A program made the translations under genes and the position numbers. DNA of 64,000 nucleotides, taken from the NCBI GenBank assembly GCA_003973385.1, contig QNYK01000064.1, positions 1 to 64,000 of the forward strand, given 5' to 3'. The notes below the pieces were generated by a model. The model saw nothing but the letters and a program-made list of their open reading frames with translations, was not told where the DNA came from and ran no database searches. Position 1 is the stretch's first letter. Every line of letters begins with the position of its first letter. Origin of the DNA: Bacillota bacterium. GTDB lineage: Bacteria; Planctomycetota; UBA8108; UBA1146. Shown here in pieces: positions 9,320-16,675 of the stretch.

Positions 9320-10948
9320 CTAGCGACCCGCCCAGGGCGACAGATAGCCGACCAGCAGGCGCACAATCAGTGCTGAGGCGCAACTGAGCGCCAGCATGGC
9401 GAGCCAGAAGTGGTCAGTGACAAACAGCATGGTGGCACAGATCAACGTCGCTGCTGCGACTACCGATTCCACGACCCTGTGGCTGGAACCGTCGATACGA
9501 CGAATCAGCCGATCGAGCCCGACGACCTCCGTCTCGACCCGCACCCTGCCTCGGGTCGCCTTGCGTAGCGCATCGGAAATCAATTCCGGTAGTTCAGCCA
9601 GAAACTCGATGTTGTCGATGGTCTGATCGGCGGTGCGGCGAAGCAAGTTCTCGGGGCCGATTCTCTCTTTCATCAGATCGATCAGCAACGGTTCCAGTTC
9701 GCTCGCTGTATCAAATTCTGGATCCAGTTTCTCTGTCAGGCCCTCCAGAAGAACCAGCGATCGAGTCATGCGAATAAATCCAGGCGCGATCTCGATTCTG
9801 TGTTCGGTAGCAATATCGATGATGCATTTGAGCAGCGCGGGAAGATCAACCTCGGACAGTTTCAGACCCACATATGGATCGAGACGATTGGCAATCGACT
9901 GCGTCAGAGAAAAGGTGTCCGCATCTCCGTGACAGTAGCCGACATGAAGCACCTGATGAGCGAGTTCCTCGTAGTCCCTGCTCACCAGCGCTTTCAACAT
10001 CCTCGACAACCTCTGTCGGAGCTCATCGGTGAGAAGGCCTGTGAGACCGAAGTCGATCCAGCCAATCCTACCGTCCGGGACCACGATGATATTTGACGGA
10101 TGGGGATCGCCATGAAACTGACCATGCAGGAAGATCATCTGGAACAGTGACCTGGCGACAATTTTCGCCACTCTTCGTCCTTCTACGGCACTCAGTTCAG
10201 CACGCCCCACCGAGATTCCATCCACCCAGTCCATGACCAGTACCTCACGGCTCGATACCGCTGCGTGGGTACCCGGAATCAGCACATCCTCGTCTCCCTC
10301 GAAGGAGACCCTGATTCGATCGATGGCATTTCTCTCGAAGTTGAAGTTGATCTCATTCTCGAGCGCCAGTCTCAGTTCATTGACCACGCCCTGCGGATCG
10401 AAGCCGCCCGACTCGGGGTGCTTGGCCAGTGCCTCGGCAAACAGATCGAGCAAACCCATATCCTGCTCGATCAACTTCTCGATTCCCGGCTTTCTGACCT
10501 TGATCGCAACGCGGTGGCCATCGAGTGTCATACCGCGGTATACCTGTGCGATCGACGCGCTGGCGACCGGTTGTTCCTCGATCTGAGCAAAGCAACTGGA
10601 GAGTTCTTTCCCCAGAGATTGCTCGATCACCTGGCGAATATCATCGAATGGAATCGGATCCACATCGTCACGCAGTCGCTCCAGTTCCTTGACCAGAACT
10701 TCCGGAAAGACATCAGGTCGACTGGCAATCAATTGCCCCAGTTTGATATAGAGCGGGCCCAGATCCTGAAGTGCGAATCTGAGTCGTCGTGGAAACGAAT
10801 TCTCGGAACGAGCAGATCCACCGAGCAGACGCACCCGAATACCGGCCCCCAGTCGAGATGCCAGGTCTCCCAGCCCATGTCGTGCGAGGATCAGGGATAC
10901 ATCCTTGAGTCTGGGGATATTTCTGAGCGTGCGAAGGGGTGTCACCAC
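9320..10948 (-). CDS. ABC1/AarF/UbiB-family atypical kinase
   Basis: The 542-residue protein has the family hallmarks: an N-terminal ALQDLGPLYIKLGQLIASRPD segment, the Ala-rich loop PVASASIAQVYRG, the lysine region VAIKVRKPG, and the catalytic HGDPHPSNI with WIDFGLTG. Two C-terminal membrane helices (about residues 495-535) anchor it. Such proteins support ubiquinone or isoprenoid lipid homeostasis, but the substrate here is unknown and no ubiquinone genes are in the window, so I give no gene symbol. It begins ten bases after a small phasin-like gene, a pairing that suggests functional linkage. Confidence 0.9.
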   Translation of the reverse strand: MVTPLRTLRNIPRLKDVSLILARHGLGDLASRLGAGIRVRLLGGSARSENSFPRRLRFALQDLGPLYIKLGQLIASRPDVFPEVLVKELERLRDDVDPIPFDDIRQVIEQSLGKELSSCFAQIEEQPVASASIAQVYRGMTLDGHRVAIKVRKPGIEKLIEQDMGLLDLFAEALAKHPESGGFDPQGVVNELRLALENEINFNFERNAIDRIRVSFEGDEDVLIPGTHAAVSSREVLVMDWVDGISVGRAELSAVEGRRVAKIVARSLFQMIFLHGQFHGDPHPSNIIVVPDGRIGWIDFGLTGLLTDELRQRLSRMLKALVSRDYEELAHQVLHVGYCHGDADTFSLTQSIANRLDPYVGLKLSEVDLPALLKCIIDIATEHRIEIAPGFIRMTRSLVLLEGLTEKLDPEFDTASELEPLLIDLMKERIGPENLLRRTADQTIDNIEFLAELPELISDALRKATRGRVRVETEVVGLDRLIRRIDGSSHRVVESVVAAATLICATMLFVTDHFWLAMLALSCASALIVRLLVGYLSPWAGR

Positions 10949-10957
10949 CGGTTTCTC

Positions 10958-11272
10958 CTAGCGGCAGCGCAGTTGCTGCTCCAGTTCCTGGACGCGGGCA
11001 ACCAGCTGATCATGCTCAACGCGACTGACCGGAACCAACTTCTGTACCAGTCGTTTCAGATCTTCTTGAGCAGAACCCTCTCGCTCGGGTGAGATCGGAG
11101 GAGGTGTTTCTTCTCTGTCGGTCTTGCGCCGCCAGGCCTCGAGAACCGCCTCGGCCTGATCGCGTGAGATGGTTCCCTCTTCGACCAGATCATCGACGGC
11201 GTGGCGCAGCCCCGAACGAGCTCGCTCGATCGCATCGAGCCCTGCGTGTATCAACTGGCGAACAGCGTCCAA
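10958..11272 (-). CDS. Small phasin-like coiled-coil protein
   Basis: About 104 highly charged, helical residues. The N-terminal half (LIHAGLDAIERARSGLRHAV, then DDLVEEGTISRDQAEAVLEAW) resembles polyhydroxyalkanoate-granule phasins; the C-terminal half ends in a coiled coil (VEHDQLVARVQELEQQLRCR). No ATG fits. I chose the TTG at 11272, preceded by a GAGAGGA-type site; the frame remains open upstream but passes through the terminator hairpin at 11368, so it cannot all be coding. It is ten bases upstream of the ABC1 kinase gene. Family assignment is by pattern only. Confidence 0.6.
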   Translation of the reverse strand: MDAVRQLIHAGLDAIERARSGLRHAVDDLVEEGTISRDQAEAVLEAWRRKTDREETPPPISPEREGSAQEDLKRLVQKLVPVSRVEHDQLVARVQELEQQLRCR

Positions 11273-11304
11273 ATCCGATTCCTCTCCCGATGCTACCGAC
11301 GAGC

Positions 11305-11316
11305 ATCCTATAGGAT
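11305..11316. promoter_or_regulatory. 12-bp perfect palindrome upstream of the phasin-like gene
   Basis: ATCCTATAGGAT is a perfect palindrome about 33 bases upstream of the chosen TTG start and downstream of the terminator at 11358. It contains a TATAGGAT that could serve as a -10 element, or it could be an operator for the phasin/ABC1 operon. No clear -35 accompanies it. Confidence 0.3.
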
Positions 11317-11357
11317 CGTCCGCTGCCGGGCGAGCGGGGGCGCAGATCTGGATGGCT

Positions 11358-11394
11358 AAAAAAATAGGGAGTCCGTTGAGATTCAACGGACTCC
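11358..11394 (-). terminator. Rho-independent terminator (leftward)
   Basis: A perfect 12-bp stem (11368-11379 paired with 11383-11394, loop of three) is followed in the leftward direction by TA and seven T residues (11364-11358). It ends transcription coming from the aminotransferase gene or from the structured region at 11395-11640 and isolates the phasin/ABC1 kinase operon. Confidence 0.85.
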
Positions 11395-11640
11395 GCGGGA
11401 AAGGGGGGGAGTGCAAATTGTGGAGGAGAATCTCCTCAAATAAGCACTGGCAATCGACGGGCCAATCAGAGCAGATTCTGGAAATTGGCCATAACAGCCA
11501 CATGGAAGTCAGGTTACACAACTCGGTCCGATCGCCCCTGCACGCCGCGAGCGCGGCAACGGTTTCCGACCCGGAAGCAATGCCATGACCCGATTCCCGA
11601 GCGTCCTGGATGACACCCGATGAGAGTCTGGCGAGGAGTG
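11395..11640 (-). ncRNA. Structured gene-free region; candidate small RNA or long 3' UTR
   Basis: Between the aminotransferase stop and the terminator at 11358 there is no credible protein frame but several strong hairpins: GAGGAG/CTCCTC around 11424-11437 flanked by AGTGC/GCACT; GGCCAAT (11460-11466) with ATTGGCC (11484-11490), enclosing CAGA/TCTG; and GCCGC/GCGGC near 11543-11556. Structure plus a dedicated terminator is what an sRNA gene looks like. It does not match SRP RNA, tmRNA or RNase P signatures that I know. It may equally be the long 3' UTR of the aminotransferase mRNA. Confidence 0.3.
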
Positions 11641-11645
11641 GAGCA

Positions 11646-12653
11646 TCAACCTGAGGAGATCACCCGGCCCAGTGCCTCGAGTGCAGGCAGCAACTGTTGA
11701 GGCGCCAATCCGAAGCCGATCCGGACGTGGTCACAGGCACCGAAGAAGCGTCCCGGCGTCAGATTGACACCCTGTTCGATGCAGAGTCTGTGGAGACCGT
11801 CCCCGTCGGTTCCGAGATGCGCCGGGACTCTTGGAAAGCAGACCAGCCCGCCCGCAGGGTCCACCACCTCGATGGCTTGATCCTGCAACCAGTCGCGCAT
11901 GATCTCCCATCCATCGCTGGCAAAGCGCAGTCCTCTGGCTCGTAGTGGCTGCCACCTCTTCATCGCAGCCCTCGCCACCTGGTCGGTCAGGCACGAGTTG
12001 TGAAGGGTCGTTGAATCGAGAACCCGGCGAGCTCGATCGACCAGCTGGGGCGTCGCTAATCCCCAGCCAAAGCGAACCTGCGAAACACCATGAACCTTGT
12101 TGAGCCCACCGATGCTGACGATGGATGGGTGACGAAGTGATAGCGGCCCAGGGTCCGGATCGAGGAAGGGCCGGTACATCTCATCGACGAGTACATGACA
12201 CCGATGGTCTTCTGCCAGTGCCGCAATTCCCTGTTCCTCCTCCTGAGAGAGCCTGACACCGCTCGGATTGTGCAGGTTGGTCAGCAGCAGCAGGGCAGGC
12301 TGGTGCTCATCGAGCGTCCTTGCGAGGGCCTCCAGATCGATCCTGTATCGCTGCTCGAAGTGACGCTCGAAGGGCACCGTCTTGACGCCCACAACCGAGA
12401 GCGCATCGACGACCGGAAGATAACCGGGAATCTCATGCACGACCGTCTCGCCTGGTCTCGCCAGAGCAGCGCCGAAGCAAAAATGAGCGTGTGAGGCGCT
12501 GGAGGCGAGCAGGATTCCATCGGGATCGATCCCCCACAGTTCCTCGATATCAGCCATCACCTCCGTGGGCCCGTAGGGTGTGAACTCGAACAGTTCCAGG
12601 TCGGCCGGGTCGAGTCCGATGTCATCCCAGTCGACGGGAGGAACGGCACTCAT
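11646..12653 (-). CDS. PLP-dependent class I/II aminotransferase
   Basis: About 335 residues from the ATG at 12653. Fold-type I features are clear: LLLTNLHNPSG, the pyridoxal-stacking/Asp region HVLVDEMYRPF, the Schiff-base lysine in SIGGLNKVHGVSQVRFGW, and the C-terminal carboxylate-binding Arg in VRIGFG. The open frame runs 75 codons further upstream but overlaps the preceding gene, whose stop lies three bases before this ATG; no strong ribosome site is visible, suggesting coupling. Shorter than a typical aspartate aminotransferase (about 390). The substrate cannot be assigned. Confidence 0.85.
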   Translation of the reverse strand: MSAVPPVDWDDIGLDPADLELFEFTPYGPTEVMADIEELWGIDPDGILLASSASHAHFCFGAALARPGETVVHEIPGYLPVVDALSVVGVKTVPFERHFEQRYRIDLEALARTLDEHQPALLLLTNLHNPSGVRLSQEEEQGIAALAEDHRCHVLVDEMYRPFLDPDPGPLSLRHPSIVSIGGLNKVHGVSQVRFGWGLATPQLVDRARRVLDSTTLHNSCLTDQVARAAMKRWQPLRARGLRFASDGWEIMRDWLQDQAIEVVDPAGGLVCFPRVPAHLGTDGDGLHRLCIEQGVNLTPGRFFGACDHVRIGFGLAPQQLLPALEALGRVISSG

Positions 12654-12655
12654 CG

Positions 12656-13630
12656 TCAGGAGATGTCGTCCGAGTTGTCCTTCTGATTTTGCCCATCGGA
12701 TGTAGGGAACCTCTGAGATTTCCATTCTTCCTCCTCCATCTGACGCAGTCGCTTCCTCCGACGAACGCTCTGAACTGCTGCCGCGATGATGACCAGTAAT
12801 GCGAGTCCCTTCCAGGACAGGATCAGATCCACGATCAGACCCAGGTACACATCGGACCTCGCCAGTTCCTCCGACCACATCCTGGTCGCATCGTCGATGT
12901 TGAGTCCGGTCTCTTGCTCGAATCCTTGCTGCCAGGGGGTTCCGTCCCTACAGCGGGCAAGGATCCTCTTGTGCAACTGATGATCAAAGTTGCGGCGAGT
13001 CCACTCGATGAAGGAATACGCCTCGGCGTAGAGCAGCGAGGCCCTGACATGAGTTTTCGGAAGATACTGGTCGAGGTCGGTGATGGGAACCAGAGCAGCC
13101 CCCCTCGCCTGTAGGATCAAGTTTCTTCTGGTCGAGGGATCCGGTAGTTGATGTGCTGCCGACTGTGCGATCCCCTCGTGGACCCAGCGCGGCAACGCCC
13201 CCGCCGCCTCTTCCAGGACAAGATGAGCCAGTTCATGGACCACCGTGGCACTTCCCGCGATCGGATTGGCTGCCATGTACTGGACGTCGATGATCACGGT
13301 TCCCTTGCGAGTCAGAGCCACTGCAGGAACCCACCCGGGTACCGGATCGCTACCGTAGTGCGCCAGAGTACGGTTGAGCGCAGCATTTGACACGACCAGC
13401 AACACCAGTGGCTTTCGTTGCGATCGGGAACCGAGCCACTGGCGGAGCTGTTGCAGATGGCTCTCGACCAGCCTGGAAAGAGCATCGGGTGGCTGGCCCG
13501 TTCCCGGTGCGATCGCCCAGTCAAAGGAACTCCCGGGGATGTGCTGGAAGCCTGCTGGCAGCTCGTCCGCAACCGTCGGGGAGATCAGTGCCAGCACCAG
13601 GATCGTCACCCAGATCCACAACGATTTCAT
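12656..13630 (-). CDS. Membrane-anchored peptidase MA-like zinc metalloprotease
   Basis: A 324-residue protein starting at MKSLWIWVTILVLALISPTVA, a clear signal peptide (an ATG eight codons earlier is possible). A gluzincin site VVHELAHLVLEEA (HExxH, about residue 145) is followed by the third-ligand helix WVHEGIAQSAA, matching the peptidase MA-like superfamily. A C-terminal hydrophobic segment (about 268-288) precedes a basic/acidic tail, so the catalytic domain probably faces the periplasm with a cytoplasmic tail. It lies directly upstream of the aminotransferase gene. Substrate unknown. Confidence 0.75.
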   Translation of the reverse strand: MKSLWIWVTILVLALISPTVADELPAGFQHIPGSSFDWAIAPGTGQPPDALSRLVESHLQQLRQWLGSRSQRKPLVLLVVSNAALNRTLAHYGSDPVPGWVPAVALTRKGTVIIDVQYMAANPIAGSATVVHELAHLVLEEAAGALPRWVHEGIAQSAAHQLPDPSTRRNLILQARGAALVPITDLDQYLPKTHVRASLLYAEAYSFIEWTRRNFDHQLHKRILARCRDGTPWQQGFEQETGLNIDDATRMWSEELARSDVYLGLIVDLILSWKGLALLVIIAAAVQSVRRRKRLRQMEEEEWKSQRFPTSDGQNQKDNSDDIS

Positions 13631-13670
13631 CTGTGACGATTCATCCGGGACCACGACGCTTCTCCGATGG

Positions 13671-13710
13671 AAAAAGAGGGGGTGCGGAACCGCAGGTTCC
13701 GCACCCCCTC
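13671..13710 (-). terminator. Very strong rho-independent terminator (leftward)
   Basis: A perfect 16-bp GC-rich stem (13676-13691 with 13695-13710, loop of three) followed leftward by five T residues. It closes the coiled-coil/actin-like operon 26 bases after the actin-like stop and is the strongest hairpin I see in the window. Confidence 0.92.
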
Positions 13711-13736
13711 ATGATCGTCAGGTTGTGGTCCTGGCG

Positions 13737-14936
13737 CTAGGCACTCTCGGAGAGAGAAGCGACCAGACAACCCTTCGAGACGCTGTAGAGAGGATCTTCC
13801 GCGTGGCGGATCTCCTTGATCTCGATGGGGAACTGGATCTTGTCGAACTCCTGCCGGAAGACATCGATGAAGCCTCCGATCATGCTGGTTCCACCGGAAC
13901 AGACGATGCTCACCGGATCGGGGAACTTCGGCATCGAGGAGGAGCACTCGAAACGCTCCTTGATGTTCTTGAGAGTGTAGGCGATCAGGTTGCGGTAGTA
14001 GATCTCGACAGCCTCTTCCTCACGACCCTGAGGGTTGGCGAGGTCGATGCCCTTCTCCTTCATGCCGCAGGCGCGGCTGGAGCTGATTCCGAGCACACCA
14101 GCAACATTGCGATCGATCCAGTCTCCACCACGGGTGGTCGAGAAGGAAAGTGCAGGAATGGACTTGTAGGCGACGCAGACATTGAACATTCCGCCGCCGC
14201 AGGAGATACCGATGCCGGTGAAGTCGTCCTCCGCGAGTTCGGAGAAGACAACTGCATGCCCCTCGACGAGCGGCTTGGGATCGTATCCGAGTCCCTTGAT
14301 GAGACCTCCGAAGACACCCTGGTGGTAGACGACATTGAGATCGGCGTCGATCGGCTCTGCAGGTACGGAGAAGTAGCACACCTCGCCAGGCTGCTGTGGC
14401 TGACCCAGCAAGGTCTCCAGCAGCATCTTCTCGATGGGCAGCGCATCCGACTCATCGGGACTGATCATTCCATCTTTCATCGGTCGACGGGTATTGCGGT
14501 TGAAGATGTTAGCGAGTTCAAACGCAGGATCTCCGACCACGACCATGCGGTTATTGACCACTACATACTGAACGCCGAGACGAGTCAGCATGTTTCGTGT
14601 GTAGTCATCACAATCGATGTCGATGAATGCGTTTCGCTGGATCTTGAGGTTCACATTGCCTGCATTGTCCTGATTGGAGGACACAAGATTTGCTGTTCCC
14701 ACATCGAGGCCGCGACCGAGCGCGATTCCCGTGTTCACGACACCAGCGGCACTCGCTGAAGCCTGGACGGTAGATTCTGCTGCAATGGATTCACCACGGT
14801 CATTCGACGGGTAGTTCACCGCATTGAGGGCCTCAGCTTCCTCGACTCCGAATGCAGGATCATTACTCCCACCAGCACTGGCTTTGGGACCATTGTCCTC
14901 AAAATTCTTGCGGGCGTAGTCTTCGTAATCTCCCAT
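13737..14936 (-). CDS. Divergent bacterial actin-like ATPase
   Basis: A 399-residue protein of the actin/MreB/MamK fold. Visible signatures: phosphate-1 GRGLDVGTANLVSS (about 74-87), phosphate-2 GISCGGGMFNVCVAY with the following TTRGGDWIDRNV, and the adenosine loop IVCSGGTSMIGGF. An unusual N-terminal tail of about 70 low-complexity acidic/Ser/Ala residues precedes the core. It is too divergent to be the cell-shape MreB; no mreC/mreD neighbours exist. It is co-transcribed five bases downstream of a coiled-coil gene (14942-15637), and its SD overlaps that gene's stop. This suggests a filament plus partner. Function unknown. Confidence 0.8.
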   Translation of the reverse strand: MGDYEDYARKNFEDNGPKASAGGSNDPAFGVEEAEALNAVNYPSNDRGESIAAESTVQASASAAGVVNTGIALGRGLDVGTANLVSSNQDNAGNVNLKIQRNAFIDIDCDDYTRNMLTRLGVQYVVVNNRMVVVGDPAFELANIFNRNTRRPMKDGMISPDESDALPIEKMLLETLLGQPQQPGEVCYFSVPAEPIDADLNVVYHQGVFGGLIKGLGYDPKPLVEGHAVVFSELAEDDFTGIGISCGGGMFNVCVAYKSIPALSFSTTRGGDWIDRNVAGVLGISSSRACGMKEKGIDLANPQGREEEAVEIYYRNLIAYTLKNIKERFECSSSMPKFPDPVSIVCSGGTSMIGGFIDVFRQEFDKIQFPIEIKEIRHAEDPLYSVSKGCLVASLSESA

Positions 14937-14941
14937 GCCCC

Positions 14942-15637
14942 TTACTCCTTTTCCTTCTGGAGGCCTCGCAACTTGGCCAGACTGGCCTCGACGCCTCCCG
15001 CTTTCGCGTTCTTTACCTCGACCTTGTCGAGATTGTTTTCGATGTGATCTCCCGAAGCCTTGGAAAAGAGCGCCACGAGCGCCTCTTCAGATGGGACATC
15101 CACTACCTTCTGTGATCCTCCCCCTTGCGCCGAATTTCCGACGCGCTGAGCGAGGTTGTCGATACTCTTTCTGATGCTGTCGATGTCTTCTCCGGAGGAT
15201 GGCTGTACCCCTCCACCGGCGTCTTCAACGGCAGCCTTGACGACGGATCGGAGTTGATCCGCATCGATCGCGGGTGCAACAGGTGCCGGGCATGAGCGCG
15301 CTTCATGCAATTGCTCCTCCAGGTTCACCGCCTGCTCACGAAGCTGCTGGATGCGCTGCTCGTATTGCTGTTGCTGCTCGGCCTGTTGGCTTTTTCGTTC
15401 CTTCACCATGCGCGAGAATTCGCTTCGTGCCTCTTCTCTGAGTTGATGCTGATCTACATCGGGGAGTTCGCTGAGACGCTGAGCGACGACTTTTTCCACC
15501 GCTTCATCGATCAGGCTCAGCACCGTGGAACGATCCAGCACCTTGACGGTCCTGAGTCCCCGGCGAGCCAACTCATCGACAGTTACAGTGTTGGCGCGTT
15601 TCTGAAGTGCCTCTGGCACATCGAAGGTCTGACTCAT
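14942..15637 (-). CDS. Coiled-coil partner of the actin-like ATPase
   Basis: 231 residues, no recognisable enzyme domain. An N-terminal region (VPEALQKRANTVTVDELARR) is followed by a Gln/Glu-rich coiled coil (about 70-115, including ERKSQQAEQQQQYEQRIQQL), a flexible Pro/Ala/Gly segment, a second short helix (SIRKSIDNLAQRVGN) and a Lys-rich C-terminus. Likely cytoplasmic: no signal or membrane segment. First gene of a two-gene operon ending at the 13671 terminator. Its role as adaptor or nucleator of the actin-like protein is inference from co-transcription only. Confidence 0.7.
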   Translation of the reverse strand: MSQTFDVPEALQKRANTVTVDELARRGLRTVKVLDRSTVLSLIDEAVEKVVAQRLSELPDVDQHQLREEARSEFSRMVKERKSQQAEQQQQYEQRIQQLREQAVNLEEQLHEARSCPAPVAPAIDADQLRSVVKAAVEDAGGGVQPSSGEDIDSIRKSIDNLAQRVGNSAQGGGSQKVVDVPSEEALVALFSKASGDHIENNLDKVEVKNAKAGGVEASLAKLRGLQKEKE

Positions 15638-15700
15638 CGGTCAACCGTTCTGCAGGTGTGCATCGGTGATTTCCGCTGGAATCTCACGTTTGATGCACTG

Positions 15701-15722
15701 GCGCCGATCTGCTGATCGGCGC
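15701..15722. other. 9-bp inverted repeat upstream of the cytoskeletal operon
   Basis: GCGCCGATC and GATCGGCGC flank a TGCT loop, 64 bases upstream of the coiled-coil gene start. No T-run follows on either strand, so it is not a standard terminator. It could be an operator or a 5' UTR hairpin controlling the coiled-coil/actin-like operon. Confidence 0.4.
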
Positions 15723-15849
15723 GACCACGAAGGCCCTTACTCTGGGCCAATAAGACTAGCATCGGGGGGCAATGTGGGGCAAACCGGAGATCGACCGTGA
15801 TGGTAGGAAACCGTCTCAGTTGCACCCAGGATGGAATCTGGGGCAGATC

Positions 15850-16551
15850 CTAGATCTCGGCGTCGAGCATCTTCTGGGCATACAGACGAATCCTGGATTC
15901 GATCTCCCTGATGTCTCTCGTCGAGAGTCTCGAACCATATGCAGAGAGCAAGTCGAGCAGCGTATTTCTGGCTCCATTATAATTGCCGAGCGCCACATGG
16001 CACTGCTGAAGATCCCAGTACTGGGTTGGATTCTGATAGGAGATCGGACTCGATTGCAGGTGCCGTTTCATGTCCCGGATCGACAACAGGAACCAGCGCC
16101 TCGATCCCGCCTTTGCAGCGGCCCGTCGTTCCAACAAATCGACAGGTACGACGAGATTATCATCCTCTAGCGGCTTGCATTCCTCATCGGCCACCGCGTA
16201 CAGATAATGGTATCCGGAGGCGATCCGTTTCCTCAGCCTGAATCGTTCCAGGCGCGGTTGAGTCGAAATCGGAGCCAACCTGACCGCTTCATCCAACAGC
16301 AGCACCGCATCCTCATACTTCTTGATCCCTTGCACGATGCTGTCGGGATTATCCTCATCGAACTCTTCCATCACATCACTGATGATACGATCCACTATTG
16401 TTCGGTTGCGAGTAATCGTCTGCGCTGCCTCAACTGCGTCTTCACCATCTCGAACACCATTAGCAGGATTGCATCCGGAGAGTAGCAGTGCGATGACGAG
16501 AACCATCGCGACAAGACCTGTGGCAATTGGTGTAAGATTCCGGTCAGGCAT
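15850..16551 (-). CDS. Lipoprotein with helical (TPR-like) domain
   Basis: A 233-residue protein with a lipoprotein signal: MPDRNLTPIATGLVAMVLVI then ALLLSGC, placing the lipidated Cys at about residue 27. The mature part is helical with TPR-like pairs (IVQGIKKYEDAVLLLDEAVR; WDLQQCHVALGNYNGARNTL). It is probably anchored to the membrane facing the periplasm. No family recognised. It is the gene upstream of the coiled-coil/actin-like operon, 212 bases away, so a separate promoter for that operon is likely. Confidence 0.7.
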   Translation of the reverse strand: MPDRNLTPIATGLVAMVLVIALLLSGCNPANGVRDGEDAVEAAQTITRNRTIVDRIISDVMEEFDEDNPDSIVQGIKKYEDAVLLLDEAVRLAPISTQPRLERFRLRKRIASGYHYLYAVADEECKPLEDDNLVVPVDLLERRAAAKAGSRRWFLLSIRDMKRHLQSSPISYQNPTQYWDLQQCHVALGNYNGARNTLLDLLSAYGSRLSTRDIREIESRIRLYAQKMLDAEI

Positions 16552-16675
16552 CTTGAATTCCTCTGCATCAAAACGTAGCGGGCGCGGGGATCAACCCCCA
16601 GTCTAGTGCCAAGGCACCAGAAGGGAAGAAAGATGGTGAAGAAGTTCGAATCGTTCGATGGTTTGCTCCGGGACT

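Noticed and set aside
11521..11600. Weak resemblance (CCCGGAAGCAATGCC on the + strand) to the SRP RNA GGAA tetraloop region
   Set aside because: The flanking strands do not form the required helix 8 and the terminator is on the other strand.
13374..14759. Long open frame of 461 codons on the + strand
   Set aside because: It lies antisense to the peptidase and actin-like genes, crosses the terminator hairpin and encodes no recognisable motif; it is a by-product of GC-rich codon usage.
15701..15722. 9-bp inverted repeat considered as terminator
   Set aside because: No T-run on either side; kept only as a possible regulatory hairpin.
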